Shown here in pieces: positions 61,307 through 64,000 of a DNA stretch of 64,000 nt. The stretch's first letter is position 1. Every line of letters begins with the position of its first letter. Position numbers and translations under genes: made by a program. Origin of the DNA: Pempheris klunzingeri (taxonomy: Eukaryota; Chordata; Actinopteri; Acropomatiformes; Pempheridae); assembly GCF_042242105.1 (NCBI RefSeq), contig NC_092022.1:8614001-8678000 (forward strand). The letters are read 5' to 3'. A model generated the notes under the pieces. It did not search any database, was not told the origin of the DNA, and saw nothing but the letters and a program-made list of their open reading frames with translations.

Positions 61307-64000
61307 GGGGTGGATGAAGGGGTTGTTAGTTAGCATCAAAGATCTAGCAACATTTCATTGCGCGTTAATCGTTTGTGTAGGTGTGTGTTCAGGTATGTCA
61401 GCGATGGTGCATGTGCTCTGTTGGAAAAAGCAAACGTTTAAATAAAATTGTGCATAAATTGTCCAAAGATTGTGTTAAGAGAACATGTTCTATATGTCTA
61501 TTCCCACAGAACAAATAAACAACAATAATAAACGCTACCATCCCTGGTTACTGAGAGATGATTTTAGCGAGCAAAATGATTTAGACGTTGGCAAGGCTTT
61601 GTCAAAAAAAGATGTAAAACCTATATCATTTAATTTTTATTTTTTTTTTTTATGCCAGTAGGTGTAGTCCACAAGTCCAGATTGTAGCAATTTCTTTATT
61701 ATGGATAATTAAGTTATTAAGCACTTTCGGTGTTAAGCATTAAATACACCTGCTGCTGCTGCTGGTCTAATTTGGTGTGACTGCGTCTTGATAAAGGGGT
61801 GAATCACACATGAACCCTCCTGTCAATCTCCTCTCTGCTGTTGGATTTGTTAGAGGTTCTCTTTTCAACTATCTCTCTGCCACACACGCTCTCTAATCCT
61901 CTGGCACCCACGCCTCGTGATAAAGGATATGGTTCAGTGTGGTTATTCACAGAAGCTCTAATTTTCTCAAAGACAACATATCCTTTTTCTCTCCCCTGCA
62001 TCTGCCTCTTCGTCTGTTTGCTCTTGATTTTCTCTCCCTCCTCATGCAAGGCTATTTTCCAGACATCTGCTCAAAAATTAGCTTCCCTCCAACTATCTTT
62101 CCAAACTGACAATATATGCTTTATTTATATTTTATGTATTCTCCCTGTGTCTGTCCACCTTTGTCTTCTTCACTTTGACATGTATTTCCTAACAGCACAG
62201 CACAGCACAGCATCTCTGACTGTTGGATGCTTCACAACATCACACAATTCTGTTTTCCTCTTGATGCTTGTTATCGTGTGTTCACCTTTCTATTTCTTCC
62301 CTCTTTTTTCCCCTCTGTGCCAGCTGTGTGTCATTAATTAACTTATATCACAGCCTGGTTAATTGCTTGACATTCACAAGTTGCGTCTGGGGAGCATGCT
62401 CAGGCAAGTGGAATGGAAGTGCAGTTTTACAAGGACAGATTCACCCTCTCCATCTCCTCTCCTTCATTTTTCTCCTGTCGCCCTTTCATATGTCTCCCTT
62501 TCACCCGTTCTTCAGAGGTGGAATCCTCGAGCAAATGGGATATTCAAGCCAAGCTAGCCGGCGAACGAGGACAAGAAACATCCCTCATTGGCCAAGAGAA
62601 ACAGGAAACCTCCCAGCACCTGCCTCAGGAAGTGAAATCAAAGCCGTCATTGAGATGAGCCAAAAATGCTGCTGCTGCCTCACATCCTGCACCTGTGACC
62701 GTTTGGCAACATCAACCTTCCCAGCGTTGAATACAAGAAAGCGCTCACTGTGACTCCATAAAAGGGTCTTTCACATTTGCAAATGATGTTAGCACTGTTA
62801 CTTACCATTTTTAATCTATGTATGAACACTTTCACAAAACAAAGATGGTCCAGGGGCTCATTGTTGGCTTACACTAAATAATGTAGGTGATACGGGGAAG
62901 CAATAGCTCCTTTTGCTGATAGACATATTAATGACTAGCATACTCAGTGGCTCAGTCAAGGAATTATTACCAGATGAAACAAGAGGGAACCACCTGGGAA
63001 CTATGCAGAGCTGAAGCTAATGTGCATTGAGCTGGAGGAGGAGGAAGACATGAAGAGGAAGCTATTGGAGAAGCTTCAATTTAATAGTCCTTTCGTGCAG
63101 GAATGATATCTGTGCAAGCACGTATCTTATATTTTGCTATGCATTTTATGCACATGACCTTTTTTGATTATATCTAGATTTGCTCTCTGTCTAAGAGATG
63201 CATCAATGGGTGTCTTTATGCACAATTGTGTGTCTGCAAAGTAAATCCAGATAGCAAAAGCCATTCCAGCCTTTGTAAGCAGAAAAAAATTCACAATCAG
63301 AGGCCACTGTCCTCACTGCCTAATGTTAAAAACAAAAAAACATGCCCGCATCACGCTCTCCTGACACATCCTCTGAAATCTGCCTAACTTTAAAAAAAAT
63401 AAATAAATTTTTTAAGCTCTTCACATGAAGGCTCTTCTGGAACCAAAGCCCCTTGTACTTTAAAGCATTTTAATGCAAGCAGCTACTACTGTAGCGGGCT
63501 AAAAGCCTTTGTCTGCTGGGCTCTCCTATGGTGCTTTGCCTTGCTGAAGGGCTCAGATTGCCTGCAGTGAGTGAGCCAACTCATTAGTTACTAAACAGGA
63601 ACACTGACTTCCTACCTTGAAGGAATAGTTCAACATTTTGGGCAATACAGTTTTTAGCTTTGTCTCTGAAAGTCACATTTTTCTGTACAATAAATATAAA
63701 GCTAGCAACCATTTAGTTTAGTTTAGCACAAGAGTTGATTGCATGGCAGCCCCGTGGGAGTGGTATCAATCTTCTCATCTAACTCCCGGCAAGAAAAATA
63801 TGAAAAAAATAAATGTATAGATGAACATATAGATGTTAAATATATGGAGAGAAACATGGTGTGCATATACACTAGATATAGACAATTAATGACTCAAAGT
63901 ATGGTGGACAAGATAACAAAGAATAGGCAAAGTAGACAGATGGCGAGCTTGTTACTAAGTGAGCAGCTGTATTCTTTTAAAAAAAAATTTCATTTGTGTT
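61307..64000 (-). other. kazn: kazn intron reaching the right edge
   Basis: No further kazn exon was found here; the preceding coiled-coil exon must lie beyond 64,000. The + strand has a pyrimidine-rich acceptor at about 62515 followed by a 47-codon charged frame to 62658, and a 42-codon acidic frame at 62978-63106. Neither can be assigned. A degenerate interspersed repeat lies at 63.6-63.8 kb. Confidence 0.5.
63617..63797. mobile_element. Truncated copy of a fish interspersed repeat
   Basis: Starts GGAATAGTTCAACATTTTGGG, the end sequence inferred for the 52.5-kb element, then contains ATAAATATAAAGCTAGCAACC. It ends with the complement of a TTTCTTGCCGGGAGTTAGATG-type segment, which normally lies near the left end of this repeat. 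The copy is rearranged or is a palindromic variant. No coding sequence and no clear target duplication. Confidence 0.5.

Noticed and set aside
1-64000. CRISPR array, operon, phage or other prokaryotic system
   Set aside because: All supported genes are split by GT-AG introns and belong to vertebrate families. The repeats are microsatellites and DNA transposons, with no regularly spaced repeat-spacer pattern.

Overview
The window is vertebrate nuclear DNA, most likely from a teleost fish. Genes are split by GT-AG introns of about 90 bp to several kb, intergenic DNA is AT-rich with many CA, GA and TA microsatellites, and there are small fish-type DNA transposons. The recognisable gene order (elastase 2, chymotrypsin C, a third chymotrypsin C/elastase-like gene, TMEM51, kazrin) matches the human 1p36.21 block that holds KAZN, TMEM51, FHAD1, EFHD2, CTRC and CELA2A. 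FHAD1 and EFHD2 are not present between the proteases and tmem51 here.

Layout. Bases 1-22,000 contain no gene I can support. This stretch has microsatellites, poly-A/T runs, small inverted repeats and several GC-richer blocks with homeodomain or octamer motifs that look like conserved non-coding elements. A small two-coding-exon gene on the + strand (non-coding exon ending at 22,253; coding 24,373-24,760) encodes a 97-residue coiled-coil protein I do not recognise. Its long first intron holds a decayed hAT element with a perfect 8-bp target duplication. From 25.9 to 36.9 kb lie three pancreatic-type serine protease genes: ela2 on the - strand, then ctrc and a ctrc/elastase-like paralogue on the + strand. 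All three have the same 8-exon structure and each encodes 267 residues. tmem51 (- strand, two coding exons) occupies 39.98-41.44 kb, with a non-coding first exon near 43.0 kb. From 47.1 kb to beyond the right edge lies kazn (- strand): 12 coding exons, covering half of the coiled coil, the basic region, three SAM domains and the C-terminus. Its 5' exons are outside the window.

How the genes relate. The three proteases are secreted zymogens that would work together as digestive elastase/chymotrypsin activities. Each has a TATA box about 45-60 bp before its start codon, and two have candidate acinar-type (PTF1-like or NR5A2-like) sites. tmem51 and kazn are unrelated membrane and junction/cytoskeletal genes that are linked here by old synteny. 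The kazn locus shows a dual-use exon: read through it ends a short isoform, and spliced from an internal donor it leads to the SAM-domain isoform. It also holds a possible unreported in-frame cassette exon. I see no bacterial, viral, CRISPR or rRNA features and recognise no tRNA.
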